DNA of 41,161 bases, taken from positions 1 to 41,161 of the forward strand of contig CANQSK010000011.1 of NCBI GenBank assembly GCA_947626475.1, written 5' to 3'. Shown here piece after piece: positions 32,501-39,799 of the stretch (position 1 is its first letter; each line of letters opens with the position of its first letter). The notes beneath the pieces were generated by a model that searched no databases, had not been told where the DNA came from, and worked only from the letters and a program-made list of their open reading frames with translations. This DNA is from an uncultured Lachnospiraceae bacterium. Lineage in GTDB: Bacteria; Bacillota; Clostridia; Lachnospirales; Lachnospiraceae. Made by a program: the position numbers and the translations under genes.

Positions 32501-32570
32501 AAAAACCGGGAAACCAATCTGATATATCCTTTGTCAGACAGATAAAGGATATATCAAAATGGATTCCCGG
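32501..32570 (-). terminator. long imperfect hairpin, terminator of the amidohydrolase gene
   Basis: Outer arms CCGGGAA (32506-32512)/TTCCCGG (32564-32570) and a perfect 13-bp inner stem TGATATATCCTTT/AAAGGATATATCA. On the minus strand the hairpin ends in CCGGTTTTTATA, a proper T tract, 49 nt after the amidohydrolase stop codon. It also lies just upstream of the sigma-factor promoter region. Confidence 0.7.
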
Positions 32571-32618
32571 CAATTAGCAGTATGGTGAGCCGAACGGTCC
32601 GGCATGAGCGGGTATCTG

Positions 32619-33470
32619 TTACGCAAGCCCCAGAAGCGCAGCGGCGTTTCCGGAAAAGACAGCCTGCTTTTCGTCATCTGTCATTGGCATCCGCGTCATT
32701 CGCCCGATATAGTCAGCCTGGTCCTCCCAGGGAGAATCAGTGGCAAACAGCACTTTGTCCGCGCCGTGTTTTCTCATCAGCCTCACGAAATCCTCATCGG
32801 ACAGGTTGTAAGGAAGAAGAGGCTTCTCTGTCTGTATCGGATTGGGAGTGATGGGGCCAATGGAAAAGGCAGTATCCAGCCAGACAGGAGCGCCTGCCAG
32901 GTCGCGTTCCACATCCTCCCAGCCGCCCCAGCCGCCCATATGGGCCAGGACCAGCTTAGACGGGTGAACCTGCTCCAGCACATTCAGGATCATTTTTACA
33001 GAACAGTAATTGTGCTCGTAGAGTCCGATATCGATACCGGCGTGAGTTACGATAATCAGCCCCAGCTCCGTGGCGCAACTGATGATTCTCATTGTGCGGA
33101 TATCGTCAAAATCAACTCCCTGATAAGCCGGATGCAGCTTGATTCCGAGAGCGCCGGCGTCTTTCAGCTTCTTAAGCTCTTTCCGGTAGTCCTCGTAATC
33201 CGGGTGCATACCGCCGAAGGTGATGATTCCTCTGTCCAAAAGGGCTTCCCGCTCCCTCATGAGGGAACCGTTTACTTTTTCCACCTGTCCGGCGTAGGTC
33301 ATGACCGGAAGGTTCACAGAATAGTCCACGCCGGCCTGTTCCATGGAAGCATGAAGGCCGTCTGTTGAACCGTCGGTGAAGTAAGCGGTGTGGGAGAGTC
33401 CGGCCAGATTCGCGAGCACGGATTTTGATATTTTGGCAGGAAATGTATGGGTATGGAAATCGATGATCAT
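32619..33470 (-). CDS. amidohydrolase-family metal-dependent hydrolase/decarboxylase
   Basis: A 283-aa TIM-barrel of the amidohydrolase-related (Amidohydro_2, ACMSD-like) group. Metal and catalytic residues are visible in MIIDFHTHTFP (HxH), GIKLHPAYQG, IIVTHAGIDI, LAHMGGWGGW and VLFATDSPW (the final Asp). No signal peptide. AAAGGAGCATTTCCCT is upstream of the ATG. It is a single-gene unit with its own promoter and terminator. Substrates in this group range from carboxylated aromatics to lactones, so none is assigned. Confidence 0.85.
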   Translation of the reverse strand: MIIDFHTHTFPAKISKSVLANLAGLSHTAYFTDGSTDGLHASMEQAGVDYSVNLPVMTYAGQVEKVNGSLMREREALLDRGIITFGGMHPDYEDYRKELKKLKDAGALGIKLHPAYQGVDFDDIRTMRIISCATELGLIIVTHAGIDIGLYEHNYCSVKMILNVLEQVHPSKLVLAHMGGWGGWEDVERDLAGAPVWLDTAFSIGPITPNPIQTEKPLLPYNLSDEDFVRLMRKHGADKVLFATDSPWEDQADYIGRMTRMPMTDDEKQAVFSGNAAALLGLA

Positions 33471-33500
33471 AGGGAAATGCTCCTTTAATATGATGGAATT

Positions 33501-33529
33501 ATCATAGGACAGTTTTCAGGGAAAGTCAA
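33501..33529 (-). promoter_or_regulatory. promoter of the amidohydrolase gene
   Basis: Minus strand: -35 TTGACT (complement of 33524-33529), 17-nt spacer, -10 TATGAT (complement of 33501-33506), about 30 nt before the start codon. It is divergent from the satD-like promoter. Confidence 0.7.
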
Positions 33530-33544
33530 TGAGAAATCTCAAAA

Positions 33545-33615
33545 TAGTGAATAAATCAAAAATATAGACTATATAGTGAATAACTATTGAATATTCATTA
33601 TATAGGGTGTATAAT
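33545..33615 (+). promoter_or_regulatory. satD-like promoter with large inverted-repeat operator
   Basis: Promoter: -35 TTGAAT (33587-33592), 17-nt spacer, -10 TATAAT (33610-33615). An inverted repeat flanks and overlaps the -35: left arm CTATATAGTGAATA (33569-33582), right arm TATTCATTATATAG (33592-33605), 13 of 14 complementary, with a 9-nt gap. A further half-site TAGTGAATA is at 33545-33553, 29 bp upstream of the same word at 33574-33582. This is a convincing operator layout, although AT-rich. Confidence 0.6.
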
Positions 33616-33638
33616 AATCTCCGGAGGTGCAGGTGATT

Positions 33639-34319
33639 ATGTTTTTCTTCTTTAATGAGCAGTCTTTTGTCGCTGTAATCGGTGATATCAGAGGATCAAA
33701 GCAGTTGGAGGACAGAAAGCAGACGCAGACCGTATTAAAAGAGACTTTGGAGAAAGTGAACCGGAAATATGAGAATGATATTGCCGCCAAGTTTGTAATT
33801 ACTCTGGGAGATGAATTTCAGGGACTGCTTTTTGACGGAAAAAATGTTTTAAAAATCATTCAGGAAATAAAGACGCAGATGTATCCGGTGGAGCTGCGTT
33901 ACGGAATTGGAGTAGGAAAAATAACAACGGACATCAATACGGAAATGGCGCTGGGGGCAGACGGTCCGGGGTATTATAATGCGAGAGCCGCTGTGGAACA
34001 CATCCGCCAGAATGAAAAGAAAAATAAGGCGATCTTGTCGGATATACGTTTGGAAATGAACGATACGGACCGGCCGCAGGTCGTGTTGATTAATACTGTT
34101 TTTGAATTAATGAAATCTATCGAGCAGACATGGACTGACAGGCAGAGAGAGATTATATGGGATATGCTTAAATATCGGGACGGGCAGAAGGATGCTGCCG
34201 ATCGATTCCATATTTCCCAGTCAACGATTCAAAAAGCCCTGGTAAAAGGAAAATATTACACATATGAAAACGCAATGGAGAACCTGGCTGAAATACTGGG
34301 AGAAATAAAAGATGATTAA
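33639..34319 (+). CDS. satD: SatD family protein (cyclase-like N-terminal domain plus C-terminal HTH)
   Basis: 226 aa. It starts MFFFFNEQSFVAVIGDIRGS; the motifs VIGDIRGSK (Asp16), VITLGDEFQGLL (Asp58), LRYGIGVGKI and GYYNARAAVEHIR match the SatD family. By eye they also follow the order of motifs in class III nucleotide cyclase/GGDEF-type palm domains. Residues ~165-215 hold a sigma-like helix-turn-helix (WTDRQREIIWDMLKY, then AADRFHISQSTIQKAL). SatD was named in a Streptococcus mutans acid-tolerance operon; its molecular role is not established. ATG 33639 is chosen; GTG 33633, 5 nt after GGAGG, is a real alternative. It overlaps the next gene by 8 bp. Base composition is more AT-rich than the neighbours, a hint of transfer. 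Confidence 0.75.
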   Translation: MFFFFNEQSFVAVIGDIRGSKQLEDRKQTQTVLKETLEKVNRKYENDIAAKFVITLGDEFQGLLFDGKNVLKIIQEIKTQMYPVELRYGIGVGKITTDINTEMALGADGPGYYNARAAVEHIRQNEKKNKAILSDIRLEMNDTDRPQVVLINTVFELMKSIEQTWTDRQREIIWDMLKYRDGQKDAADRFHISQSTIQKALVKGKYYTYENAMENLAEILGEIKDD

Positions 34320-35058
34320 AACAATGTTTCTGTTTTTTCTGATGATTCATATTTTGTGTGATTTCTATTTTCAGACAGAAGAGATGGCTGCGCGCAAGCA
34401 GGCGGATGTTAAATGGGTACTCCTGCATTCTGTACTATACGCGGGAGTCTCAGCGATAATATTCCGGGTATTTCTGCCGGGGTTCAACCGAAGAGGTATC
34501 CTGTATTTTTCCCTGTCACACGGTGTTATTGATCTCCTGAAATTCTTTGTATGCAGAACCTTCCGGCGGGATGAGGAGGGCGGACGCAGGCTGAAGGCTT
34601 TTCTGATTGATCAGGCACTGCACATATCGGTGATTGTGCTGCTTGTGTATTCAATTAGAAAGACGGATATACCTGCGCTGTTTTCTCCGGCTGTCCTGTC
34701 CGTCATGAAAGTTTTCGAGGTATCCGGTTCGGCTGCGCTGGTCTGGACTGTGAAGCTGCTGCTGTTGCACAAACCGGCCAATATTCTGATTGCGAGTATG
34801 CTGGAGGCCTACAGACCTCCGTCTGCCGGAGCAAAGATAGGCGGCAGGCAAACAGGCCGCCTTATAGGGACATTGGAAAGAATGATCATAGCTGTGTTTC
34901 TGTCGCTTGGTGAGTACTCGGCAGTCGGTCTGGTGCTGACTGCGAAGTCCATTGCCAGGTATGACAAAATCGCGAAAGAGCAGGATTTTGCGGAATACTA
35001 TCTGCTGGGAACGTTATTAAGCACACTTTACGCAATTGCAGTGTCCATTATTTTTTAA
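34312..35058 (+). CDS. DUF3307 family membrane protein, partner of SatD
   Basis: A 248-aa integral membrane protein. The start LFFLMIHILCDFYFQTEEMA, followed by LHSVLYAG, matches the DUF3307 pattern (H-x-x-x-DF-x-Q, then a second His in a helix). LSHGVIDLLKFF holds another conserved His/Asp pair. About six hydrophobic segments are spread through the protein (from ~5, 35, 65, 105, 140 and 190). ATG overlaps the satD-like stop by 8 bp, so they form one functional pair. His and Asp residues inside the membrane could bind metal or be catalytic; function unknown. Confidence 0.7.
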   Translation: MIKTMFLFFLMIHILCDFYFQTEEMAARKQADVKWVLLHSVLYAGVSAIIFRVFLPGFNRRGILYFSLSHGVIDLLKFFVCRTFRRDEEGGRRLKAFLIDQALHISVIVLLVYSIRKTDIPALFSPAVLSVMKVFEVSGSAALVWTVKLLLLHKPANILIASMLEAYRPPSAGAKIGGRQTGRLIGTLERMIIAVFLSLGEYSAVGLVLTAKSIARYDKIAKEQDFAEYYLLGTLLSTLYAIAVSIIF

Positions 35059-35063
35059 GAGCG

Positions 35064-35092
35064 TTGACTTTCTCCTGTATTTATGGTATCTT
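35064..35092 (+). promoter_or_regulatory. possible promoter of the acyl-CoA synthetase gene
   Basis: -35 TTGACT (35064-35069), 17-nt spacer, TATCTT (35087-35092). A better -10 word, TATAAT at 35092-35097, is 22 nt from the -35 box, too far for a normal promoter. Confidence 0.45.
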
Positions 35093-35164
35093 ATAATAGC
35101 GCTTTAATAGATAAAATTTTTAAAGCATAAAAGAGCCAGAACTTAGGAGAGGAAGTATAGCAAA

Positions 35165-36799
35165 ATGCCTGTAACGGATTTATTGGAGAGAAATCACAAG
35201 CTTTATGGGGACGAGATAGCTTTGGTGGAGCTGAACCCGCTGATGGCGGACAAGAGAAAGACGACCTGGAAGGAATATGACCTGGTGCAGCAGACATCTC
35301 CCATACCGTATCGGAGGGAGATAACCTGGAGCGTATTCGATGAGAAGGCCAATCGGGTGGCCAATATGCTGCTGAGCAGAGGCGTAAGCAAGGGCGACCG
35401 TGTGGCAATCCTTATGTTTAACTGCCTGGAGTGGCTGCCGATTTATTTCGGGATTCTGAAGACCGGCGCGATCGCGGTGCCCTTCAACTTCCGTTTTTCG
35501 GCTGATGAGATTAAGTACTGCGCAGATCTGGCCGAGGTTCAGGTGCTGTTCTTCGGACCGGAGTTCATCGGCCGTATTGAGAGTATTGAGAGCGAGATGA
35601 ACAGGGGACGTCTTCTGATTTTCGTAGGCGACGGCTGCCCCACCTTTGCGGAGAGCTATGCTGAGCTGGTGGCTGACAGTTCCAGCCAGCCGCCTTTGGT
35701 GCGTCTGGAGGATGAGGACGACGCGGCGATCTATTTCTCGTCCGGCACTACCGGATTTCCGAAGGCCATCTTACATAACCATGAAAGTCTGCTGCAGGCG
35801 GCGCAGATGGAGCAGAAGCATCATCTGACCGGAAGAGACGACGTATTTCTGTGTATTCCGCCGCTGTACCATACGGGAGCCAAGTTCCACTGGATGGGCA
35901 GCCTGTGTGCGGGAAGCCGGGCGGTGCTACTGAAGGGGACGACGCCGGAGATTATTCTGGATGCCGTGTCCAGCGAGCAGTGTACCATCGTGTGGCTTCT
36001 GGTACCCTGGGCTCAGGATATTGTGGACAGTCTTGACCGGGGCGATATCAAGCTGGAGGACTATCAGCTGGATCAATGGAGACTGATGCACATCGGCGCG
36101 CAGCCGGTGCCCCCGTCTCTGATTAAGCGCTGGAAGGAATATTTCCCCCATCATCTGTATGATACCAACTACGGCCTGTCGGAATCCACCGGCCCCGGAT
36201 GCGTTCACCTGGGAGTGGAGAATATTCATAAGGTGGGCGCGATCGGTATTCCCGGTTACCGCTGGTCCTGCAAGATTGTGGACGAGAACGATCAGGAAGT
36301 GGAGCAGGGCAGCGTAGGCGAGCTCTGCGTCAAGGGCCCCGGCGTCATGACCTGCTACTATAACGACCCGGAGGCCACGGCCGAGACGCTGAAGGACGGC
36401 TGGCTGTATACTGGGGATATGGCCATGCAGGATGAGGACGGTTTTATCTTCCTGGTAGACCGGAAGAAGGATGTGATCGTCAGCGGCGGTGAGAATATCT
36501 ATCCGGTGCAGATTGAGAATTTCCTGGCGGCGTATGACAAGGTGAAGGACGTGGCCGTCATCGGCCTTCCCGACAAGCGGCTGGGAGAGATTACCGGCGC
36601 CATCATTTCCATTAAGGAAGGCATGGAATGTACGGAGGAAGAGATTAACGAGTTCTGCAAAGGACTTCCGCGATACAAAAGGCCCAGAAAGATCATCTTT
36701 GCCGATGTTCCAAGAAATGCGACCGGCAAAATTGAGAAGCCGGCGCTCCGCAAAAAGTACGGCGCGGAGTACCTGGTCGCCCAGCAGAACAGAAGCTGA
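35165..36799 (+). CDS. acyl-CoA synthetase-like AMP-binding enzyme (FadD type)
   Basis: A 544-aa class I adenylate-forming enzyme that activates a carboxylic acid with ATP and CoA. Motifs: IYFSSGTTGFPKAILHNH (P-loop-like A3), YGLSESTGPG (A5), GWLYTGDMAMQDEDGF (A7), LVDRKKDVIVSGGENIYP (A8 hinge) and RNATGKIEKPALRK with the catalytic Lys (A10). AGGAGAGGAAG is upstream of the ATG. An extra ~20-residue segment at residues 30-60 (ADKRKTTWKEYDLVQQT) precedes the usual N-terminal block. It is a single gene between its own promoter and terminator. Chain length or aromatic preference cannot be told. Confidence 0.9.
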   Translation: MPVTDLLERNHKLYGDEIALVELNPLMADKRKTTWKEYDLVQQTSPIPYRREITWSVFDEKANRVANMLLSRGVSKGDRVAILMFNCLEWLPIYFGILKTGAIAVPFNFRFSADEIKYCADLAEVQVLFFGPEFIGRIESIESEMNRGRLLIFVGDGCPTFAESYAELVADSSSQPPLVRLEDEDDAAIYFSSGTTGFPKAILHNHESLLQAAQMEQKHHLTGRDDVFLCIPPLYHTGAKFHWMGSLCAGSRAVLLKGTTPEIILDAVSSEQCTIVWLLVPWAQDIVDSLDRGDIKLEDYQLDQWRLMHIGAQPVPPSLIKRWKEYFPHHLYDTNYGLSESTGPGCVHLGVENIHKVGAIGIPGYRWSCKIVDENDQEVEQGSVGELCVKGPGVMTCYYNDPEATAETLKDGWLYTGDMAMQDEDGFIFLVDRKKDVIVSGGENIYPVQIENFLAAYDKVKDVAVIGLPDKRLGEITGAIISIKEGMECTEEEINEFCKGLPRYKRPRKIIFADVPRNATGKIEKPALRKKYGAEYLVAQQNRS

Positions 36800-36810
36800 C
36801 AAAGAGCAGA

Positions 36811-36838
36811 GGGTGTCCCGAAATGGGATGCCCTTTTT
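36811..36838 (+). terminator. Rho-independent terminator after the acyl-CoA synthetase gene
   Basis: Arms GGGTGTCCC (36811-36819) and GGGATGCCC (36825-36833) pair with G-U pairs, followed by five T (36834-36838). Confidence 0.85.
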
Positions 36839-36885
36839 CATGTCTGACAGTTACAAAAAATATTTGAAAAGATTAATAAATTTCC

Positions 36886-36914
36886 TTGTAAATCTTACGT
36901 ATTCATGTTATGGT
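36886..36914 (+). promoter_or_regulatory. promoter of the choline-binding-repeat protein gene
   Basis: -35 TTGTAA (36886-36891), 17-nt spacer, -10 TATGGT (36909-36914). It leaves a ~145-nt untranslated leader before ATG 37065. I see no known riboswitch in the leader. Confidence 0.5.
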
Positions 36915-37064
36915 AAAGAAAATTCCATAATAATGTCCGCCTGATTTTTGAACGAAAGTTCTATTGATATACAGAGGTGTATGATACAGGGATTATGGGA
37001 GATTTTGCAGCCAATAGTATGGGAAATTATGATTGTCTATTGCAAAAAGAAAGGAGAGACAGCA

Positions 37065-39716
37065 ATGAGAAAATTACGGAAACGAATGGCATTAGGGCTC
37101 TGTATGTTGCTTCTGCTTTCCATGGTATGCGGCAGCGCGTCAGCGGCTGTGCCGGGCATGACAGGATCACAGATGGACTCTTTGGAGGAAGATGAAGGGG
37201 AGCCGCTTGGTACGTCATACGCGCCGTATGAGTTGGATGTGCCGACGGCATCCTCTCCGAATGCGACGAAACCGGGGCCGACAAAACCGGAACCGACGGA
37301 ATCGGAGATAAAAGATCCGGAGGATGATTCGGAGGTAAAAGAGCAGGAAGAGTTTGAAGATTTGGAAGATCCGGAAAAAACGGAAGATTTGGAAAAAACA
37401 GAAGATTTGGAAAACCTGGATGAAGAAGTAAACCTCATGTCAGTAGCGGAGCCGAAGCCGGTTTCTGAGGATTCGAGAACGGTTACTCTGCATTGGCCGG
37501 ACGGCGATGAAGAAGTAGAGCTCAAGGAAGGACTTTTGCCTTCTGTAGAGAAACATGTCCGCGACGGCTGGAAATTTGCCGGATTTTGGACTGAGCCGAT
37601 TAAGGAAGTATACCTGGACGGCGGAGATGTTCCGGGGCTGTCCGGGGATACTTATGACGGCGACGAAATCACGAGGCTTCCTGACAGACAGGAGATAGTA
37701 GATGCATTGAGAAGTCAGCTTGCAGGTACTTCAAAAGAGAAAGAGCCGGATGAGGCTATTCTGAAAATGCATCATTCGTGGTTCATCGAGTCTTATGAGG
37801 AGGGCGAAGCAGGCAAACAAGTGGCCGTGGGAGCAGCGGTTCCCGAGGAAGTCGTGGATCTCTATGCGATGTATAAGCCCAAAGAAGTAAAAATCAATTA
37901 CAACCTGAACGGCTGGTTAGGCAAGTGGACCACGCTGCATGCCACAGGGTATATGGATTCACCCTGTCTCGTCTGGTCGCTGTCAGACGGCGACGGCCCG
38001 AAGGTTGAATACAGGCGCGAGTGGGAAGGCCGCACTTTTGTCGGATGGAGCACAGATAAAAACTGGACATCAGAGGAAGAAACGGAAGTTCTTCAAAGCA
38101 ATCACGTTTACAAGATCGGCGGAGACTATATTAACGACAGTATGATTAAAAATGGCGTGATCAACCTCTACCTGGTCTGGTCCGGTGCTCCGAGAAAGAA
38201 TCTTTCCAGTATTACATTCTCCCAGGATACTCTCGGGAGGCTGCTTCACACAGCTTACTGCTGGACTCTTGTTCTGACCTATAAGACGTCTCCGAGTGAG
38301 GTTCGTGTCGATCGGGATGAGATTGTGTGGAGCACGAATCTTCCGGCGAATGAGCAGGGCATGGTCTCATTTGTGAAACAGGGTTCGGATGACAAGATGC
38401 AGGTGATCATTGACAAGAATGTAAAAAGGGATTCCATTGTCATCACAGCGTCCGTCGGAGGAGTGACAGGAACGTATACCGTTCCGCTGAAGCATGAAGC
38501 GAGTTCCATAGGAAAGGTGGAATCTACCTGCCAGACGGCCGGGTACAGCAAGTACAGATGCAGTATCTGCGGCGTCCAGTGGCAGGACGACTTCCCCAAA
38601 GCCGAGCATGTCTATAACCGTGTCCAGCATCCCGCGACCTGCACGGAGCAGGGTTATACGGAGGAAAAATGTACTTATGGCTGCGGAACGGTAAACAGGA
38701 CAAATATAAAGCCTGCGCTGGGCCATAACTGGAAAACCGAAACAATAGAAGGCTGCGGAGGCACGGTTACGGTCAGAACCTGCAGAACCTGCGGATATTC
38801 GGAATCAGATGTGGATATCAACAGTGCAGTCCACAAGTGGGAGTCAAGTCCCAGAATAGATATGCAGCCCAACTGTCATGAGGCCGGAAGCCGGTCAATT
38901 CACTGCTCGGTCTGCGGCCTGACAAAGAACAGCGAGATTATTCCCGCGAATCCGGAGCTTCATAATTGGACCGGCTGGACGACAACAAAGCAGCCAACCA
39001 CAGACAGTATCGGTGAGAAATCCCGAAGATGCTTTACCTGCGGCGCGGTAGAGTCGGTTCAGCTGCCAAAACGGACGCCTGTCTCCGATAATGGAAGACC
39101 TGCAGGCGGAAGCTCAGGTGGTTCAAGCGGCGGAAACTCAGGTGGTTCAAGCAGCGGAAGCTCAGGTGGTTCAAGCGGCGGAAGCTCAGGCGGTTCAAGC
39201 GGCGGAAGTTCAGGCGGCAGCAGCTCTTCCGCGGCCACATCAGCGCAGGGCCCGGCCGCAGGCTCAACCTCCACAGTAGTTCCCGGCAGCGGCAGCGCGA
39301 TTACCCAGGTAGTCAATGTGACGGCTGACGCGGCGGCAGCGTCAGGTATTGCCAATGCTCAGGTGACATCCGGCGCATGGCAGAAGGATGAGGAGGGCAA
39401 ATGGAGACTTCAGTACAGTGACGGCTCCGTGGCGTCCAACAGCTGGATCTGTGTGGCGGAAAAAGACGGCGCCCACTGGTATCATTTCAATAACCAGGGC
39501 ATCATGGATACGGGCTGGCTGAATCTGGACGGAAAGTATTATTATCTGGAAGCGAATGCAGTCGGAGAAGGGCGTATGCTTACAGGCTGGCAGATGCTGA
39601 ACGAAAAATGGTACTATTTCAGTAAGGAGAACGACGCGACGGTAGGTTCACTGCTGACCAACACCACCACGCCGGACGGCTACAGGGTTGACGCCCAGGG
39701 CGAATGGATTCAGTAA
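37065..39716 (+). CDS. secreted cell-surface protein with CxxC modules and C-terminal choline-binding-type repeats
   Basis: 883 aa. Signal peptide at 1-27 (MRKLRKRMALGLCMLLLL, cleavage after SASA). An acidic stalk follows (about 35-125), with Pro/Thr words then Glu/Asp repeats such as KTEDLEKTEDLE. The middle (130-480) contains InlB-like pieces (HWPDGDEEV, GWKFAGFWTEP, VDLYAMYKPKEV, FVGWSTDKNW). Residues ~495-660 have five CxxC-type modules (CSICG, CTYGCG, CRTCGY, CSVCG, CFTCG). A Gly/Ser linker at ~677-722 is encoded by a 24-bp minisatellite. The last ~110 residues carry aromatic cell-wall-binding repeats (GWLNLDGKYYYL, TGWQMLNEKWYYFS) of the choline-binding/glucan-binding type. Start ATG 37065 follows AAAGGAGAGAC. 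The repeats should anchor it to phosphocholine on wall or membrane glycans, linking it to the LicCA-like gene in this window. Confidence 0.85.
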   Translation: MRKLRKRMALGLCMLLLLSMVCGSASAAVPGMTGSQMDSLEEDEGEPLGTSYAPYELDVPTASSPNATKPGPTKPEPTESEIKDPEDDSEVKEQEEFEDLEDPEKTEDLEKTEDLENLDEEVNLMSVAEPKPVSEDSRTVTLHWPDGDEEVELKEGLLPSVEKHVRDGWKFAGFWTEPIKEVYLDGGDVPGLSGDTYDGDEITRLPDRQEIVDALRSQLAGTSKEKEPDEAILKMHHSWFIESYEEGEAGKQVAVGAAVPEEVVDLYAMYKPKEVKINYNLNGWLGKWTTLHATGYMDSPCLVWSLSDGDGPKVEYRREWEGRTFVGWSTDKNWTSEEETEVLQSNHVYKIGGDYINDSMIKNGVINLYLVWSGAPRKNLSSITFSQDTLGRLLHTAYCWTLVLTYKTSPSEVRVDRDEIVWSTNLPANEQGMVSFVKQGSDDKMQVIIDKNVKRDSIVITASVGGVTGTYTVPLKHEASSIGKVESTCQTAGYSKYRCSICGVQWQDDFPKAEHVYNRVQHPATCTEQGYTEEKCTYGCGTVNRTNIKPALGHNWKTETIEGCGGTVTVRTCRTCGYSESDVDINSAVHKWESSPRIDMQPNCHEAGSRSIHCSVCGLTKNSEIIPANPELHNWTGWTTTKQPTTDSIGEKSRRCFTCGAVESVQLPKRTPVSDNGRPAGGSSGGSSGGNSGGSSSGSSGGSSGGSSGGSSGGSSGGSSSSAATSAQGPAAGSTSTVVPGSGSAITQVVNVTADAAAASGIANAQVTSGAWQKDEEGKWRLQYSDGSVASNSWICVAEKDGAHWYHFNNQGIMDTGWLNLDGKYYYLEANAVGEGRMLTGWQMLNEKWYYFSKENDATVGSLLTNTTTPDGYRVDAQGEWIQ
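39108..39218 (+). repeat. 24-bp in-frame minisatellite (about 4.6 units)
   Basis: Units start at 39108, 39132, 39156, 39180 and 39204 (the last incomplete); each encodes GSSGGSSG or a close variant. Units differ by one to three bases. A period of 24 keeps the reading frame, so copy changes alter linker length only. Confidence 0.9.
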
Positions 39717-39745
39717 CAGATAATCAGAACAGATGAGATAAATAT

Positions 39746-39784
39746 AAGCGGCACAGCATTTCAGATTTGAATGCTGTGCCGCTT
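39746..39784. terminator. bidirectional terminator between convergent genes
   Basis: Perfect 15-bp arms AAGCGGCACAGCATT (39746-39760) and AATGCTGTGCCGCTT (39770-39784) around a 9-nt loop, with T's following on the plus strand. It separates the surface-protein gene from the convergent symporter gene. Confidence 0.88.
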
Positions 39785-39799
39785 TGCTGAAGCGTAATC

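Noticed and set aside
32506-32570. The long hairpin as an insertion-sequence or MITE end
   Set aside because: No target-site duplication or transposase was seen, and its T tract fits termination of the neighbouring gene; it is kept only as a low-interest finding.
35165-36799. The acyl-CoA synthetase as the arylacetate-CoA ligase partner of iorAB
   Set aside because: It is not PaaK-like, lies 4.5 kb away behind several unrelated units and has its own promoter and terminator, so a functional link is unsupported.
36948-37064. An upstream extension of the surface-protein gene to ATG 36948
   Set aside because: The signal peptide and a good Shine-Dalgarno begin at 37065; the extension would place 39 residues before a classical signal sequence and has no ribosome binding site.
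39091-39279. A repetitive Gln/Ala/Val-rich plus-strand frame, and the repeat array as a CRISPR candidate
   Set aside because: The units are contiguous with no spacers, and the array lies in frame within the Gly/Ser linker of a large surface-protein gene; the other frame is a by-product of the repeat.
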